DNA of 7,343 nucleotides from Flavobacteriaceae bacterium (GTDB lineage: Bacteria; Bacteroidota; Bacteroidia; Flavobacteriales; Flavobacteriaceae), in NCBI GenBank assembly GCA_018608735.1, contig JABAYZ010000056.1:1814-9156 (forward strand), given 5' to 3'. The notes below the pieces were generated by a model that was not told the origin of the DNA, made no database searches, and saw only the letters and a program-made list of their open reading frames with translations. Position numbers and translations under genes: made by a program. Below are positions 6,211 to 7,343 of this stretch, in pieces. Numbering within the stretch: the stretch's first letter is position 1; each line of letters begins with the position of its first letter.

Positions 6211-6745
6211 AGTTTTCAAAAAAGCTAAACCGATTTCCACCATAGCCTTTAACTTCAGAAAACTGTGCTGCAGATGATAAATCCGTTTGTTTCGAATGTT
6301 CTATAATCAACACACCATCGGTTTCTAAAAGCTCATTTTGAAAGACAAGTTCAACGATTTTTAAAAATTTTTCATGCTCAAGTTCATAAGGGGGATCGGC
6401 AAAAATAATCGTTTGAGGTTGTTTTGTTTTTTCCAAAAACCCAAACACCTCTGCTTTTATCACCTGGATGGGCATGTCAAATGCTTCCGAAGTTTGAGAA
6501 ATAAACTTTGTACAATGAAAGTTTTGATCAACCGCAACAATAGCTTCGGTTCCTCTTGAAGCAAATTCATAACTAATATTTCCTGTTCCCGAAAACAAAT
6601 CCAACACCGAGATGTCATGAAAATGATACCGGTGATTCAGAATGTTAAATAGCGCTTCTTTAGCCATATCTGTTGTAGGACGAACTGGTAATTTTTTTGG
6701 AGCCATGATTCGTCTGGCTTTGAATAGTCCTGATATGATTCGCAT
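6209..6745 (-). CDS. rsmD: 16S rRNA (guanine-966-N2)-methyltransferase RsmD
   Basis: S-adenosylmethionine-dependent enzyme that methylates N2 of G966 (E. coli numbering) in 16S rRNA during small-subunit assembly. The 178-residue protein has the family layout: N-terminal MRIISGLFKARRI, the conserved RPTTDMAKEALFNIL (22-36), SAM-binding motif I VLDLFSGTGNIS (47-58), the acidic end of the next strand AVDQN (71-75), and the catalytic DPPY (117-120) of N2-guanine/N6-adenine methyltransferases. Length matches the family. Its ATG overlaps the stop of the upstream DUF3822 gene by one base (TAATG), suggesting coupled translation. Downstream it converges with rnpB with no spacer, and I see no terminator for it, so read-through would make RNA antisense to RNase P RNA. 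Confidence 0.96.
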   Translation of the reverse strand: MRIISGLFKARRIMAPKKLPVRPTTDMAKEALFNILNHRYHFHDISVLDLFSGTGNISYEFASRGTEAIVAVDQNFHCTKFISQTSEAFDMPIQVIKAEVFGFLEKTKQPQTIIFADPPYELEHEKFLKIVELVFQNELLETDGVLIIEHSKQTDLSSAAQFSEVKGYGGNRFSFFEN

Positions 6746-7343
6746 TATAAGCTATTTAGAAGTGTGAAATGTTTTGAACTCATATTTTTACTGTAGAGCA
6801 TTGCGTCATTTGATATGAGGCTGATATTTCTTACGTATTTGTACGCAATTTTATAACGATCATCTGTATCATTAATGGCGCCCATTAAAACTAGAGAAAA
6901 TTCCTCTGGATTAAGTTGTAATTGTTCTGCGGTGAATAACAAATAATAGATGAAATCTTCCTTGGTGATGTACTCAAAACGATTATAAAACTTTAAATGA
7001 TTGTTTTCAACTACAATAATTTCAAAATGAGACGGCTCAATATTGATGTACATTTTTGCTAATTTTGAATTTTTTTCGAGGGTTAGTACACGGTTTAGTG
7101 TGATTGTTGAACTGTGCTTGTATTCAAAACTCCCAAAACGTTCAAATATAAAATTGTTAATATTTACGAGCGGCACATACACTACCATGATGTCTTCGGC
7201 ATTCAAATGGTCGTAAGTGATAAAGTCTGTTTTTAAAATTTTGCTATTAAACTTAAGATAGTCTACTAAATTAGTTTCATCAAACAAAGGTTTAGGAACG
7301 AGTGTCGCTAATTCATTGTCGTGAACGACAAACACTTTAGAAA
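6745..7343 (-). CDS. DUF3822 family protein, C-terminal part (N-terminus beyond right edge)
   Basis: The frame is open to the right edge, so the gene begins outside the window; about 198 C-terminal residues are visible, and family members are usually about 270 residues. The recognisable features are the segment MYINIEPSHFEIIVVENNHLKFYNRFEYITKEDF with alternating beta-strand character, and FSLVLMGAINDTDDRY nearer the end. There is no membrane segment or enzyme motif that I can name. The assignment rests on this pattern and on position: in Bacteroidota a DUF3822 gene commonly lies directly before rsmD. Here its TAA shares one base with the rsmD ATG (TAATG). The function is unknown; the pairing hints at a role near ribosome assembly, but that is inference. 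A GTG at 7335 is in frame but is unlikely to be the true start. Confidence 0.85.
   Translation of the reverse strand, partial: SKVFVVHDNELATLVPKPLFDETNLVDYLKFNSKILKTDFITYDHLNAEDIMVVYVPLVNINNFIFERFGSFEYKHSSTITLNRVLTLEKNSKLAKMYINIEPSHFEIIVVENNHLKFYNRFEYITKEDFIYYLLFTAEQLQLNPEEFSLVLMGAINDTDDRYKIAYKYVRNISLISNDAMLYSKNMSSKHFTLLNSL

Overview
The window looks like ordinary core chromosome from a low-GC member of the Bacteroidota, most likely Flavobacteriaceae. Four things point there: TAnnTTTG-type promoter boxes with no Shine-Dalgarno sequences before the starts, an RsmD gene joined to a DUF3822 gene, a DnaX of flavobacterial type without the zinc module, and a type A RNase P RNA. I see no mobile element, CRISPR array, tRNA or rRNA.

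Layout from left to right. 1-1932 (minus) is the N-terminal four fifths or so of an FtsK/SpoIIIE DNA translocase; its C-terminus lies beyond the left edge. 1933-2321 is a very AT-rich divergent intergenic region with two interleaved inverted repeats and candidate promoters on both strands. 2322-3465 (plus) is a two-gene unit, pdxH (PLP synthesis) and a SixA-type histidine phosphatase. It meets tail to tail, 10 bp apart, the minus-strand pair dnaX-miaE at 3476-5794 (clamp-loader subunit and tRNA-ms2io6A hydroxylase). A divergent spacer of about 100 bp at 5795-5896 carries promoter boxes for dnaX (leftward) and rnpB (rightward). rnpB, the RNase P RNA, fills about 5897-6203 and ends in a T10 run that overlaps the stop codon of the convergent rsmD. 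rsmD and the DUF3822 gene (6209 to the right edge, minus) are coupled by a TAATG overlap.

Functionally this is a set of housekeeping genes: chromosome translocation (FtsK) and replication (DnaX), tRNA processing and modification (RNase P, MiaE), 16S rRNA methylation (RsmD) and cofactor supply (PdxH). They do not form one dedicated pathway, and I see no new defence or biosynthetic system.

The most interesting signal is inside dnaX. A run of ten A residues contains the heptamer A AAA AAG in the same frame as the Escherichia coli dnaX slippery site. It is followed by a -1 frame stop one codon later and by a small predicted hairpin. It sits at the end of the clamp-loader core, before a Pro/Glu/Lys-rich linker, which is where a tau/gamma switch would be expected. 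Slippage in either direction would give a gamma-like protein of about 358-361 residues.
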